From positions 1 through 64,000 of the forward strand of contig QHWB01000046.1 of NCBI GenBank assembly GCA_003222395.1: DNA of 64,000 bases. The letters are read 5' to 3'. Each line of letters starts with the position of its first letter. Position 1 is the first letter of the stretch. Position numbers and translations under genes: made by a program. The notes beneath the pieces are model-generated. The model searched no databases. It worked only from the letters and a program-made list of their open reading frames with translations, and had not been told where the DNA came from. Of the stretch, positions 34,719-43,295 are shown piece by piece. This DNA is from Acidobacteriota bacterium (lineage in GTDB: Bacteria > Acidobacteriota > Vicinamibacteria > Vicinamibacterales > CAVVIG01).

Positions 34719-36746
34719 TTACCGTCGCTCTCTTTTGAAGGATTCCAACCTTCGGCGGATGTCGGCCGCCAAGTCGTCCCGACCGGTCGTGGACGCCAGA
34801 TCCAGCGCCGCCTGCGCGGTGCTGATGGCGCGATCGAGCCGATTGGCCGAGAAGTACGCGACCGCGAGCGTATCCAGGACGAGCGCGTCCTGCTGTTTCG
34901 TCATCTGCGCAGCGTGCTCGGCGAGCCGCACGGCTTCATCGGGCGCGCGCACGTCGTGACGCTCCGAGGTGGCCAGGATCCAGGCCAGATCAACGAGTGC
35001 CGCCGGCAGGTCGGCGTTCAGCTGGAGGGCGCGGCGATAGTGCGCGATCGCTTCGTCAATCCGATCCCGCTGCGCCAGCAGGCTGGCGCGAGTGGCCAGA
35101 GCCGATGCCAGATTGTCTCGCGCTTCCACGTTCGCCGTGTTCAACCGGACCGCCTCGGTGTACGACGCGATCGCCTCGTCTGTTCTTCCTTGAAGCACCT
35201 GGACGGCGCCACGGTTGTTGTACGCCTCTGAAAAATCCGGCTTAAGCCGGATCGCGCGATTGAAGTGCTCCGCCGCATCATCGAGGCGCTTCTCCTTCAA
35301 TAGCGTCGTGCCGAGATCGTATTGCGCGTGCGCCGAGCTCGGCTCGAGTCGAACCGCGTCTTCGAGCTGAACGATCGCATCCGCCGTGCGACCGGCGGCG
35401 AGGTAACAGAACGCCAAATCGGCGTGGAGCCTGGCGGCATTTGGGTTGATCTCGAGCGCCTTCTCGTCGCCGGCGATGTCTTCCTGCAACATCTTCGGCG
35501 CATAATCCACGTCGAGCGCCGCGCGGTCGCTGCTGGTGCGCGCCGCGAGCTGCAGCCACAAATCGCCCATCTCCGATGCGGTTGTCTGCCCGAACGTAAC
35601 GCGCTTCGGCGGCCGGTTCGGGTTCCGGATGTTGTCGGCCGTATTGTCGTAGGTGTACTGCATCGTCAGCGTGGTGCCGCGCGGCAGCGAAATCGGCCGA
35701 CGGAATCGATAGACGTCCTGCCATCTGAAATCCCAGTCCCTGATGTAAATCAGTGGCGTCGTCGTTCCGTCGGGCAATCTCGCAAATCCTTTCATCTCCC
35801 TCGCCAGGTTATGCGCGTGCGGCTGAACGCTCAACACCTCGACGTCCACTGGCAGCACGTACGAGTCGGTCACGCTGTAATCCCGTGTCCCTGCGGGAAT
35901 GTCGATGCTCTGCCGGCCAAGCCGTACCATGTACGGCACACGCAACGGCGGCTCGTCGGTGAAGAACAATCCTACGCGCACCTGAACGCGCTCCGGCTTG
36001 CCGGTTGGCATCATGTGAACCTCGACGACGAGATCGCTGCCGGCTTCCAGCCGCCACGCCGTGTCGTCGAGCATGTGCGGCGCCTGACCCGGCGTCCAGC
36101 CGAGAAAGTGGCCGTCGGGGAACAGGGCACCGCGACCGCCGCCGCCCTCGAAGCCAGGCCCGGGATCGTCATCGTCGAGCCGACGAGACGATCGTGTGCG
36201 ATCGATCTTGACGTTCGCGTGATGGACAGCCCTGGGAACGCCAGGATGGAATTCGAGACCCTTGACGTATCGACCCGTCGGCATCTCGATCGGGATGACG
36301 AAGGTGCGGAACACATCAGGGCCGTCACTTCCGAGCAGGTACGGCTCCGGCATCGAGACGATAAGATCCGGTTTCCCGAGCTGCCAGTCGCCGGCCCACC
36401 GCGGCGCCGGCGGAAGGTCGTTCGCATCGCCCTCGGGCGTGCCGAGCTCGACCCATTGCTGAATGAGCTCGACCTGTCGATCGCTCAATCGCCGCTCGCC
36501 GGCAAACTCTCCATAGCCCGGTTCGGGTTTCCAGGGCGGCATCGATCGGCTCTTGGTCATCGCCGCGATCAAATGCGCGCGCCGGCGCACATCGTCATAC
36601 GTCAGCAAACTGAAGGGCGCGGCCTGACCCGGCCGATGACACGACGCGCAGTGCTCGAAAACAATCGGCGCGATATCGCGGGCGAACGTCACCGTCGCCG
36701 CGTTCAGCGCGACGCCTGCGAACGCGAGGCCGACGACGCTCAGCAT
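34719..36746 (-). CDS. Cytochrome c - PHM-like copper domain - TPR fusion
   Basis: 675 residues. A signal peptide is followed by a heme c domain (CASCH, 33-37; MPPW as possible Met ligand). Then comes a region matching both halves of peptidylglycine monooxygenase: HH at 175-176 (AVHHANV), His 244 (VEVHMMPTG), HxH at 310/312 (QPHAHNL) and Met 393 in QTTASEMGDLW. This resembles PHM, where CuM Met lies in a TSSDEMCNLY context. From about residue 420 there are five to six TPR units (ALEINPNAARLHADLAFCYL, AHAQYDLGTTLLKEKRLDDA). Its start is 7 bases after the TonB receptor stop. The gene at 8502 is a paralogue without TPR. A periplasmic copper oxygenase is inference. Confidence 0.78.
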   Translation of the reverse strand: MLSVVGLAFAGVALNAATVTFARDIAPIVFEHCASCHRPGQAAPFSLLTYDDVRRRAHLIAAMTKSRSMPPWKPEPGYGEFAGERRLSDRQVELIQQWVELGTPEGDANDLPPAPRWAGDWQLGKPDLIVSMPEPYLLGSDGPDVFRTFVIPIEMPTGRYVKGLEFHPGVPRAVHHANVKIDRTRSSRRLDDDDPGPGFEGGGGRGALFPDGHFLGWTPGQAPHMLDDTAWRLEAGSDLVVEVHMMPTGKPERVQVRVGLFFTDEPPLRVPYMVRLGRQSIDIPAGTRDYSVTDSYVLPVDVEVLSVQPHAHNLAREMKGFARLPDGTTTPLIYIRDWDFRWQDVYRFRRPISLPRGTTLTMQYTYDNTADNIRNPNRPPKRVTFGQTTASEMGDLWLQLAARTSSDRAALDVDYAPKMLQEDIAGDEKALEINPNAARLHADLAFCYLAAGRTADAIVQLEDAVRLEPSSAHAQYDLGTTLLKEKRLDDAAEHFNRAIRLKPDFSEAYNNRGAVQVLQGRTDEAIASYTEAVRLNTANVEARDNLASALATRASLLAQRDRIDEAIAHYRRALQLNADLPAALVDLAWILATSERHDVRAPDEAVRLAEHAAQMTKQQDALVLDTLAVAYFSANRLDRAISTAQAALDLASTTGRDDLAADIRRRLESFKRERR

Positions 36747-36753
36747 GGACGAT

Positions 36754-39594
36754 CTAGAACTTCAAGTTCGTCGAAATCCGCAGCAGCCGCGGCTGGAGAA
36801 TCTCCAATGGCGCGCCAAGACTTGCGCCGAAGTTCTGGTTTTCGCTCAGCACGACGTTCGAATTGAGCACGTTGAATACATCCAGGCTCGCATCGAACCG
36901 CACCCTGCCGACGCCGAAGATCCGTCGCAGGCTCACGTCGACCTGATTCCAGCGCTTCAAGTACTTGGTTCCGGGGGGGACGAGGTTGACGGTGACCGAC
37001 TGGGTTCGCTGTCCACCAGGAAACACGTTCGCGGGGACGGCCCAGTTCACCGCCAGCGGCGCCCCCGCATAGCTTTGGAAGTTGGCGCCCACCTGCAGGC
37101 CCAACGGGATGGGGTACGCTCCCACGAGCTTGAAATCGCTCCGAAACGGAATGTTCAACTGGCTCTGATCGCAGTAGCGAAACGTGTTCGGATCCCAGGA
37201 GGTCGCTGTGGTGCCGACGAGAGGCTGAGGTGCCAGACCCTCGCACGCAACGGTAATCGTCCGCTCGGACGACAAACCGCCGAAGACGCTGCCGCCCCTG
37301 GGCAGCTGCGCCGAGAAGCTCACTTCGAGACCGTCGAAGGTCTGACGGCTCTTGTCTCGATCCGTGCTGGTCGTGTCGATCAGATCCACCAACCCCTGTT
37401 TCGCCCGGTTCAGGTTGTAGATCGTAACGGGCTCACCATCGAGCGGGCTCGCGGTCTGAAACGCGGTGTAGTCGGAGAGGCTCACGAGCGTGTTGATCTG
37501 CTTCTCCAGGTTGTAGAACACCCGCCGATACCAGGCGGCGGTGACGGATACTCCAGAAAACAGCTCGCGATCCACGCCAACGCTGTACTCGATGTTGTAC
37601 TGCCGCTTGATGTTCGGATCGGGATGCCTGGGCGGCGCGGCGCCGAAATTGACGTTGTTGCTCGGCCCGATTTCGCTCTCCTGGGCGATGTCGTCGCGGT
37701 TCGAATCGCTCCAGTTGCGAGTGTCGCTCTGCAGCGACGCGGGGTTGTAGCGAAGCGTGAAATTGGTCGTGTCGTTCTTGTTGTAGCGGTTCACGCCGAG
37801 CCGGAGCGCGGTCTTGGCATCACCGGTCAGGTCGTACACGGCGCCGAGCCGCGGCGCGACGTTGAACCATTCCGGCAGGTTCGACATCTCGGGAAACTGG
37901 CGGAAGCCGACGAAGCGGCCCGGTTCGATCGACTTGGGCTCGATCGACACGCTGAAGTACTCGAACCGGATCCCGGGGTTCAACGTCAGACGCCGGAGCT
38001 TCCAGGAATCCTGCACATAGAACCCGAGGTCCGCATTCAAGTGCTCGCGCGAATGGGTCGGGGTGTTGTACACAATCACCGAGTCGGGTACGCCTGAGCG
38101 ATAGCGCTGGATCAGGTCCGCATTGGAATCGAAGTCGCGCCAGTACGGACCGTACCGCCACTGGACGCCTGTCTTGAGCGAGTGAGAGCCGGTCACGTAC
38201 GACGCGGACGACGTGAGCATGTACAGGTACGGGTAGTCATGCTGCTCGGGCACGGCCGCCGTCGTCCTCGTGTTCAGCACGATGTCCTGTCGTGAAGCCG
38301 ATGAGAACCAGTCGGCAGAGCCGCGTGGCTTGCGCACGTCAGGCTGGTAAATGAAGTTGATGGCGTTCACGGTTCCGCCCCATCCCGCCTCGAGCAGAAG
38401 CTTGTTCGTTACCGTCGACGTCCATTTCACCGCCGTCGTGTAATAGAGCACGTCGGTGCGGCGACGGGCCGCGGTCAGCACGTCCGTGCCCGACGCATAA
38501 TCGTGCGGCACGTTCTTGATCGGGCGATCGATGTACGCCGTGAGCTTGTTGCGGGGTGTGAGCTGTGATGTCAGGCGTACGGTGAATTGATACAGGCGCT
38601 GATCGTAGAGTCCGGGGCGGCCGTCGGGATAAAAGCTGTTGGCGATGACGTTCGCATTGCCGATATCCCGATAGGATCCAAAGAACCATAGCCTGTCTCG
38701 TTTGATCGGCCCGCCGGCCGACACGTTGACATCGTACACGTAGTCGACGGCATCGCCCTGCCGGAGCCCTTTATCCTGCAGCTCCTGCGTGAGGTTGTGG
38801 CCCTGAAACGAGCTGCCCGTAAATCCCACGAAGCTCGAGCCGCTGAAGGCATTGCCGCCTTCCCGAGGAATCAGGTTGATGTGCACGCCACCTGCCGAGA
38901 CTTCAGCGCCCGGCGAGCTGGTTTGCACCGTGACTTCCTGCGTCATCGCATCGTTGTGATTCGGCTGCGTCTCGCCCCCGAGGTACATCGAGTTCATCTT
39001 CATGCCGTCGACGTCGATGGTGTTGTCGGTGGCCGGCAGGCCGTGCAGCAACAGCCGCTGCTGCGTCGCGGTTCGCGCGCCGCCGACCGCCTGCGTGTTG
39101 GGTTTGACGCCCACCGCGAGCGCGCCGAGCTGCGCGTAGGTCCTGCCGGTTGGAATCGCATCCATCAGATCGCGCTTTAGGATGGCCGTGTGCTGCGTGC
39201 TCTGGACGTCGACGATGGGCGCGTCGCCGCTGACCGTGATCGATTCTTCGAGTGCCCCGACCTTCAATTCGGCATTGACGGTCGCGGTGAAGTTGGACGG
39301 CAGGTCGATGCCGTCGCGCACCAGCGTCGCAAAGCCGGAAAGGGCGAACGTCACTTTGTAGAGGCCGGGCCGCAAATCGACGATCGTGTATCGCCCCTGC
39401 TCGTCGCTGACGGCGACGCGGACGCGCTCGATGAGCGCGGTGCTGGCCGCCTGCACGGTCACGCCGGGCAGAATGCCGCCGCCAGAATCCTTGACGATGC
39501 CCGAGATGGCACTTTGTGCTGAGACTGTGAAAGGGATCGCCGCGAACGCGATCACGGCGGAGACGATGATCGTCCCGGATGTCTGTCGACCCAC
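36754..39594 (-). CDS. TonB-dependent receptor, Oar-like
   Basis: 946 residues starting at a GTG (39594) with AAGGAGG five bases upstream. Signal peptide (GTIIVSAVIAFAAIPFTVSA), carboxypeptidase-regulatory-like domain (AISGIVKDSGGGILPGVTVQ, GRYTIVDLRPGLYKVTFALS), plug (ESITVSGDAPIVDVQSTQHT, DNTIDVDGMKMNSMYLGG) and a beta-barrel ending RISTNLKF with a terminal Phe. It should be an outer-membrane importer driven by TonB. The same strand continues into the cytochrome-copper-TPR gene 7 bases later, so the two are a transcription unit. It is related to the receptor at 10319 in domain plan but differs in the plug and barrel. Confidence 0.9.
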   Translation of the reverse strand: MGRQTSGTIIVSAVIAFAAIPFTVSAQSAISGIVKDSGGGILPGVTVQAASTALIERVRVAVSDEQGRYTIVDLRPGLYKVTFALSGFATLVRDGIDLPSNFTATVNAELKVGALEESITVSGDAPIVDVQSTQHTAILKRDLMDAIPTGRTYAQLGALAVGVKPNTQAVGGARTATQQRLLLHGLPATDNTIDVDGMKMNSMYLGGETQPNHNDAMTQEVTVQTSSPGAEVSAGGVHINLIPREGGNAFSGSSFVGFTGSSFQGHNLTQELQDKGLRQGDAVDYVYDVNVSAGGPIKRDRLWFFGSYRDIGNANVIANSFYPDGRPGLYDQRLYQFTVRLTSQLTPRNKLTAYIDRPIKNVPHDYASGTDVLTAARRRTDVLYYTTAVKWTSTVTNKLLLEAGWGGTVNAINFIYQPDVRKPRGSADWFSSASRQDIVLNTRTTAAVPEQHDYPYLYMLTSSASYVTGSHSLKTGVQWRYGPYWRDFDSNADLIQRYRSGVPDSVIVYNTPTHSREHLNADLGFYVQDSWKLRRLTLNPGIRFEYFSVSIEPKSIEPGRFVGFRQFPEMSNLPEWFNVAPRLGAVYDLTGDAKTALRLGVNRYNKNDTTNFTLRYNPASLQSDTRNWSDSNRDDIAQESEIGPSNNVNFGAAPPRHPDPNIKRQYNIEYSVGVDRELFSGVSVTAAWYRRVFYNLEKQINTLVSLSDYTAFQTASPLDGEPVTIYNLNRAKQGLVDLIDTTSTDRDKSRQTFDGLEVSFSAQLPRGGSVFGGLSSERTITVACEGLAPQPLVGTTATSWDPNTFRYCDQSQLNIPFRSDFKLVGAYPIPLGLQVGANFQSYAGAPLAVNWAVPANVFPGGQRTQSVTVNLVPPGTKYLKRWNQVDVSLRRIFGVGRVRFDASLDVFNVLNSNVVLSENQNFGASLGAPLEILQPRLLRISTNLKF

Positions 39595-39762
39595 GGTTGC
39601 CTCCTTCGCCGGAATTTCCGCCTTGGGCCGGTCGAGTTCGGCAGCATGCTACATCCTGCACGTGGCGCTTCGGACGAAATTCTTTCGCTTCGGTCATCGC
39701 CGATGTTCGATGTCAGTCCATCGGGAAGGGGCGCGACTCGCTTCCCTCGTCGCGAGCGTCGT

Positions 39763-39879
39763 TCAGTGCGGAAGTTGTGGCCACAGTCGCCCGTACGTCC
39801 ACGTACCGCCGAGCGCCCTCGGAAACGCGACGAGCATCACAGGTATCCCCGCGCCGATCAGCGCGACGAGCGGACCCGG
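39763..39879 (-). pseudogene. Duplicated 3' end of the YeeE/YedE gene
   Basis: The last 38 codons (PGPLVALIGAGIPVMLVAFP, RALGGTWTYGRLWPQLPH, stop) are nearly the same as the end of the intact gene at 21387-21803, at both protein and DNA level (for example cgacgagcatcacaggt and gcgcgacgagcggacccggg are shared). The few differences are scattered, so the copy is not very recent. Similarity stops just upstream of PGPL, and no other part of the gene is nearby. It lies between the TonB receptor start and the IMPDH-like gene. Confidence 0.75.
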
Positions 39880-39991
39880 GGCAATGATGTGATGTATCAG
39901 CGGAGCGATCGAGGCAACTCCCATCCTTCGCGTCCGAGCGCATTCAGCTCGCGGACAGGAAGCAGCTGAGCGGCACGCCGGTTCAGCCCTG

Positions 39992-41515
39992 GTGTGGCCG
40001 TTGCACACGCGTCCATTCGTGCCGCGGGATACGACGGATCTGTTGCGCTTCGTGCAAGGGTGCACGTTCGACGATTTCCTGCTGACGCCTCAGCTTGGCA
40101 TCGTGCCCAGCCGCGATCCGGCGGTCATCGATCTCACCAGTCAATTCACCAGCCAGATTGCGCTCAGGCGCCCAATCGTGTCGGCCAACATGGACACGAT
40201 TACCAGAGCCGCCATGGCCGTGGCTCTCGCAGAAGAGGGCGGGATCGGCGTGATCGACCGCGGGTTCCGCGCCGGCGATATCTCGCCGCAGATCGTCGAG
40301 GTGACGGCCGTCAAACGGACGCAGCACGGCATCATCGCGGATCCGCACACGATCGACGCGGGCCAGCGCATATCCGACGCCCTGCAGCTGATGGACCGAA
40401 CCGGCGTCGGAACGCTCGTCGTGACCGCCGGCGATAAACGACTCGCCGGCCTGCTGACCCGGCGGGATGTTCGATTCGTCAGCGGCGATGCGCTCGTCGC
40501 GGACCGCATGACGCCGCGCGATCTACTCGTGGTTCACGCCGGCCCGATCTCTTCCGCTGACGCCGAGCGCCTCATGGCGGAACGAAAAATAAAGAAAGTC
40601 CCGCTCGTGAACGCGGACGGAACGGTGCTGGGTCTCATTACGGCCAAAGACCTCATCAAGCACCGAACGCACCCGTTCGCGACACGCGACGACCAGGGTC
40701 GGCTCCGAGTAGCGGCGGCAGTCGGTGCGACCGGCGACTATCTCGAGCGCGCCGTGGAGTTGCAGCGGGCCGGTGCGGACGCGATCGTCATCGACATCGC
40801 GCATGGCCATTCGCTCGTCATGGAGCGAGCCATCGAGCAGCTGCGAAAGCGGGTCGGCTCGGTTCCGCTCGTGGCCGGCAACATTGCCACCGCCGAGGGG
40901 GCGACGTTCCTGTTGGAACGCGGCGTCGACGCGATCAAGGTGGGTATCGGTCCGGGTGGCGGCTGCACCACGCGGCTCGCGACGAATTTTGGGGTTCCGC
41001 AGGTCGAAGCGCTCGTGCGGTGCCAACAGGCTATCAGCGATCGCGTGCCGCTGATCGCCGACGGCGGTGTAAAGCGCGATGGCGCGTTCGCGCAGGCACT
41101 GCTGTTCGGCAGCGACTCCGTGATGCTGGGCAGCGCCTTTGCCGGCACTGAGGAAACTCCCGGAGAGATCGTGCTGAAACCGGTCGTCATGCCCGAGTCG
41201 CAGAAAGTCGCGCGCGTCCCGTTCAAGGTGTTTCGCGGGATGGCCTCCGTCGGCGCCGTTCGCGATCGGCTCGATCTGGAGGACGTCGACCCGCGGGAGT
41301 TGGAGACGCTTGGATCGGAGGGTCTCGAGGTCAGCGTGCCGGCACGCGGGTCGGTGCGCACAATCATCCACGACATGCTGAAGCATCTGTGTTCGGCGAT
41401 CAGTTATGGAGGCGCGGATACGCTGCAGCAGTTTCGCAAGCGGTTCTGGTCGGAGCCGCAGCGATACCTGATTCGACTCTCGCACGCCTCGCGGATGGAA
41501 TCATTCGAGCGCTGA
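39992..41515 (+). CDS. IMP dehydrogenase/GMP reductase family protein with CBS pair
   Basis: 507 residues. The TIM-barrel begins CTFDDFLLTPQLGIVPSRDP and has PIVSANMDTITRAAMA; a CBS pair is inserted (TIDAGQRISDALQLMDRTGV to LGLITAKDLIKHR). The catalytic Cys loop is KVGIGPGGGCTTRLATNFG, where IMPDH usually has GPGSICTTR. RGMASVGAVRDRLDLED occupies the flap region, where bacterial IMPDH has an Arg-Tyr dyad; here Arg is followed by Leu. This could mean a GMP reductase-type enzyme or an atypical IMPDH. The start is a GTG at 39992; a second GTG at 40019 is possible. The product acts in guanine nucleotide metabolism in the cytoplasm. Confidence 0.75.
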   Translation: MWPLHTRPFVPRDTTDLLRFVQGCTFDDFLLTPQLGIVPSRDPAVIDLTSQFTSQIALRRPIVSANMDTITRAAMAVALAEEGGIGVIDRGFRAGDISPQIVEVTAVKRTQHGIIADPHTIDAGQRISDALQLMDRTGVGTLVVTAGDKRLAGLLTRRDVRFVSGDALVADRMTPRDLLVVHAGPISSADAERLMAERKIKKVPLVNADGTVLGLITAKDLIKHRTHPFATRDDQGRLRVAAAVGATGDYLERAVELQRAGADAIVIDIAHGHSLVMERAIEQLRKRVGSVPLVAGNIATAEGATFLLERGVDAIKVGIGPGGGCTTRLATNFGVPQVEALVRCQQAISDRVPLIADGGVKRDGAFAQALLFGSDSVMLGSAFAGTEETPGEIVLKPVVMPESQKVARVPFKVFRGMASVGAVRDRLDLEDVDPRELETLGSEGLEVSVPARGSVRTIIHDMLKHLCSAISYGGADTLQQFRKRFWSEPQRYLIRLSHASRMESFER

Positions 41516-41556
41516 GGCGTGAATCACGACGATCTCGCGACAAACGGGAGGAGAGA

Positions 41557-41772
41557 ATGACGATGCCCGACGAGCATGACGATGATCTGGATTCGGAAGT
41601 GGTCGAAGGCGCGGAAATCGAGACGGAGAAGTTCGAACAGGCGGAAGACGAGGAGGAAGTCGCGCCGATGACGCGCGTGACGAATCCGTCGCGCTCTGTG
41701 GAAGAAGGCAGAATGCCTGCGGGCGCGAAGGAGGAGGAAGAGCCCGAAGACGAATCGAGCGACACGATCTAG
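41557..41772 (+). CDS. Small acidic protein, unknown
   Basis: 71 residues, strongly acidic (many Asp/Glu runs such as DEHDDDLDSEVVEGAEIETE and EEEEPEDESSD), with no hydrophobic core and probably disordered. The ATG at 41557 has a strong GGGAGGAG site six bases upstream, which supports real translation. It begins 41 bases after the IMPDH-family gene and may be cotranscribed. No domain is recognised. Confidence 0.55.
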   Translation: MTMPDEHDDDLDSEVVEGAEIETEKFEQAEDEEEVAPMTRVTNPSRSVEEGRMPAGAKEEEEPEDESSDTI

Positions 41773-41778
41773 CGTGAT

Positions 41779-42057
41779 CTATTTGATCTTCGACTTTGCC
41801 TTCCGCCGCTCCGCCCAGTACCGTTTCATGCGTTCCGAGACCGCCCGGCGCGCCGCAGCGGACATCGTTCTGGCGCGTTCCGTTGCCTTGTTCACCGACC
41901 GGCGCAGGGCGCGGCGGCGCTTGGGAAGAGCGAGCTCCGGGAACGTCCGCTCGATGGCGATGATTTCGGCCCGGAGCTCTTTCAAGATCACTTCTGCGCC
42001 TGCGCGAGCCAGCTCACGCAGTCTGTCTGAACTCAGTCGGTTTGCCGCTCTGGGCAT
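41779..42057 (-). CDS. Small basic protein with conserved C-terminal RxMKxYWAxRRKAK motif
   Basis: 92 residues, rich in Arg/Lys/Ala. An N-terminal helix (RLRELARAGAEVILKELRAE then IIAIERTFPEL) leads to a basic linker and the tail MSAAARRAVSERMKRYWAER then RKAKSKIK. I know this tail from many short acidobacterial proteins; its pattern suggests nucleic-acid binding, in a histone- or H-NS-tail manner, but no function is established. AAAAGGAG lies just before the ATG. It is convergent with the acidic small protein, only 6 bases apart; opposite charges make an interaction conceivable but this is speculation. Confidence 0.65.
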   Translation of the reverse strand: MPRAANRLSSDRLRELARAGAEVILKELRAEIIAIERTFPELALPKRRRALRRSVNKATERARTMSAAARRAVSERMKRYWAERRKAKSKIK

Positions 42058-42245
42058 CCGATCTCCTTTTGGCCGGGAAGGTTTCTATCGGCGCTTCTCA
42101 CAGGGTTTCTACCACATTGTAGGACGATGCAAAGATCTGGCGGGCTCATCCAGCGACGGCGCAACCTGGCCCGTACTTCGTCGGGTTCACGCACCGACCG
42201 ATATCTGGCGTCCAGGCGAACCGTCAACAGCGACGCGGAGGGCAC

Positions 42246-43295
42246 ATGAACGAATTCAATCGACGAGACTTTCTGACCCGCGCGATGGCGGCTCTCGGTC
42301 TGTCCGCGGCCGCCCGCCGGGACGGTTTCGCGGCGTTCATGCAGGACGCGGCTGGCGCCAGCGCGCAGCGCATCGACATCCACCACCACTTCGCGCCGCC
42401 GGCGTGGGTCGCGGAGGTGAAGGGGCGGCCGCTGCTGCAGACGGCCAACACGACCTGGACGCCGGAAAAGTCGATCGAGGATCTCGACCGCGCCGGCAGC
42501 GCGGCGGCGGTGATCTCGATCACCAATCCGGGTCTGTGGTTCGGCGACAGTCAAACCACGAACCGAATTGCGCGCGCGTGCAACGAGTACGGCGCGAACC
42601 TGGTGCAGCGGTATCCGACGCGGTTCGGTCTGTTTGCGGCCATGCCGCTGCCCGACATCGACGCGACCCTGAAGGAAATCGCGTACGCGTACGACGCGCT
42701 GAAGGTCGACGGCATCGGTCTGTTCACCAGCTACGGTGACAAGTGGTTGGGGAATCCCGCGTTTCGCCCGGTAATGGAGGAGCTCAGTCGGCGCAAGGCC
42801 ATCGTCCACGTCCATCCGACCGCGGCGAACTGCTGCCGGAATCTGGACTACGGGACCGCGCCCGGGAGCATCGAGTACGGCACCGATACGACGCGCGCCA
42901 TCATCGGCGTGACGTTCAACGGCGACACCACACGCTATCCCGACATCAGGTTCATCTGGTCGCACGGCGGCGGGGCGGCGCCGTTCCTCGCCGGCCGAAT
43001 CGATGGCGGCTCCCGCAACGCGGCGGACCGGATGCCGGCGGGCTTCATCGCCGAAGCGAAGAAGTTCTTTTACGACACGGCAGGCGCCGCCAACCGCGGC
43101 GCCATCGCGTCGCTGCTGGAGCTGGTGGGTACGTCGCAGATTCTCTTCGGAACCGATTTCCCGCCCGGGGGAACAAACCTCGCGGTGGCCAAGGCGGTCG
43201 CGGATCTCGGCTACTTCAAGGCCGCCGACCTTCGCGCGATCGAGCGCGACAACGCGGTCAGGCTGCTGCCGCGCCTCAAGGCATCGGCGGCTTAG
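42246..43295 (+). CDS. Tat-exported amidohydrolase (ACMSD-like family)
   Basis: 349 residues with a twin-arginine start (NRRDFLTRAMAALGL) and a metal-dependent hydrolase barrel. The first metal motif is RIDIHHHF (HxH). Further elements are IVHVHPTA, FIWSHGGGAAPFLAGRID and LFGTDFPPGGTNLAVAKA (catalytic Asp). The layout is that of the amidohydrolase-2/ACMSD family, which includes decarboxylases and lactonases. The substrate is unknown. GGAGGG precedes the ATG. The last 20 bases overlap the convergent heme-protein gene. Confidence 0.82.
   Translation: MNEFNRRDFLTRAMAALGLSAAARRDGFAAFMQDAAGASAQRIDIHHHFAPPAWVAEVKGRPLLQTANTTWTPEKSIEDLDRAGSAAAVISITNPGLWFGDSQTTNRIARACNEYGANLVQRYPTRFGLFAAMPLPDIDATLKEIAYAYDALKVDGIGLFTSYGDKWLGNPAFRPVMEELSRRKAIVHVHPTAANCCRNLDYGTAPGSIEYGTDTTRAIIGVTFNGDTTRYPDIRFIWSHGGGAAPFLAGRIDGGSRNAADRMPAGFIAEAKKFFYDTAGAANRGAIASLLELVGTSQILFGTDFPPGGTNLAVAKAVADLGYFKAADLRAIERDNAVRLLPRLKASAA

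Noticed and set aside
37670-37700. A GGTTCGAATC string like a tRNA T-loop
   Set aside because: It lies in the middle of the TonB receptor coding sequence with no cloverleaf around it.
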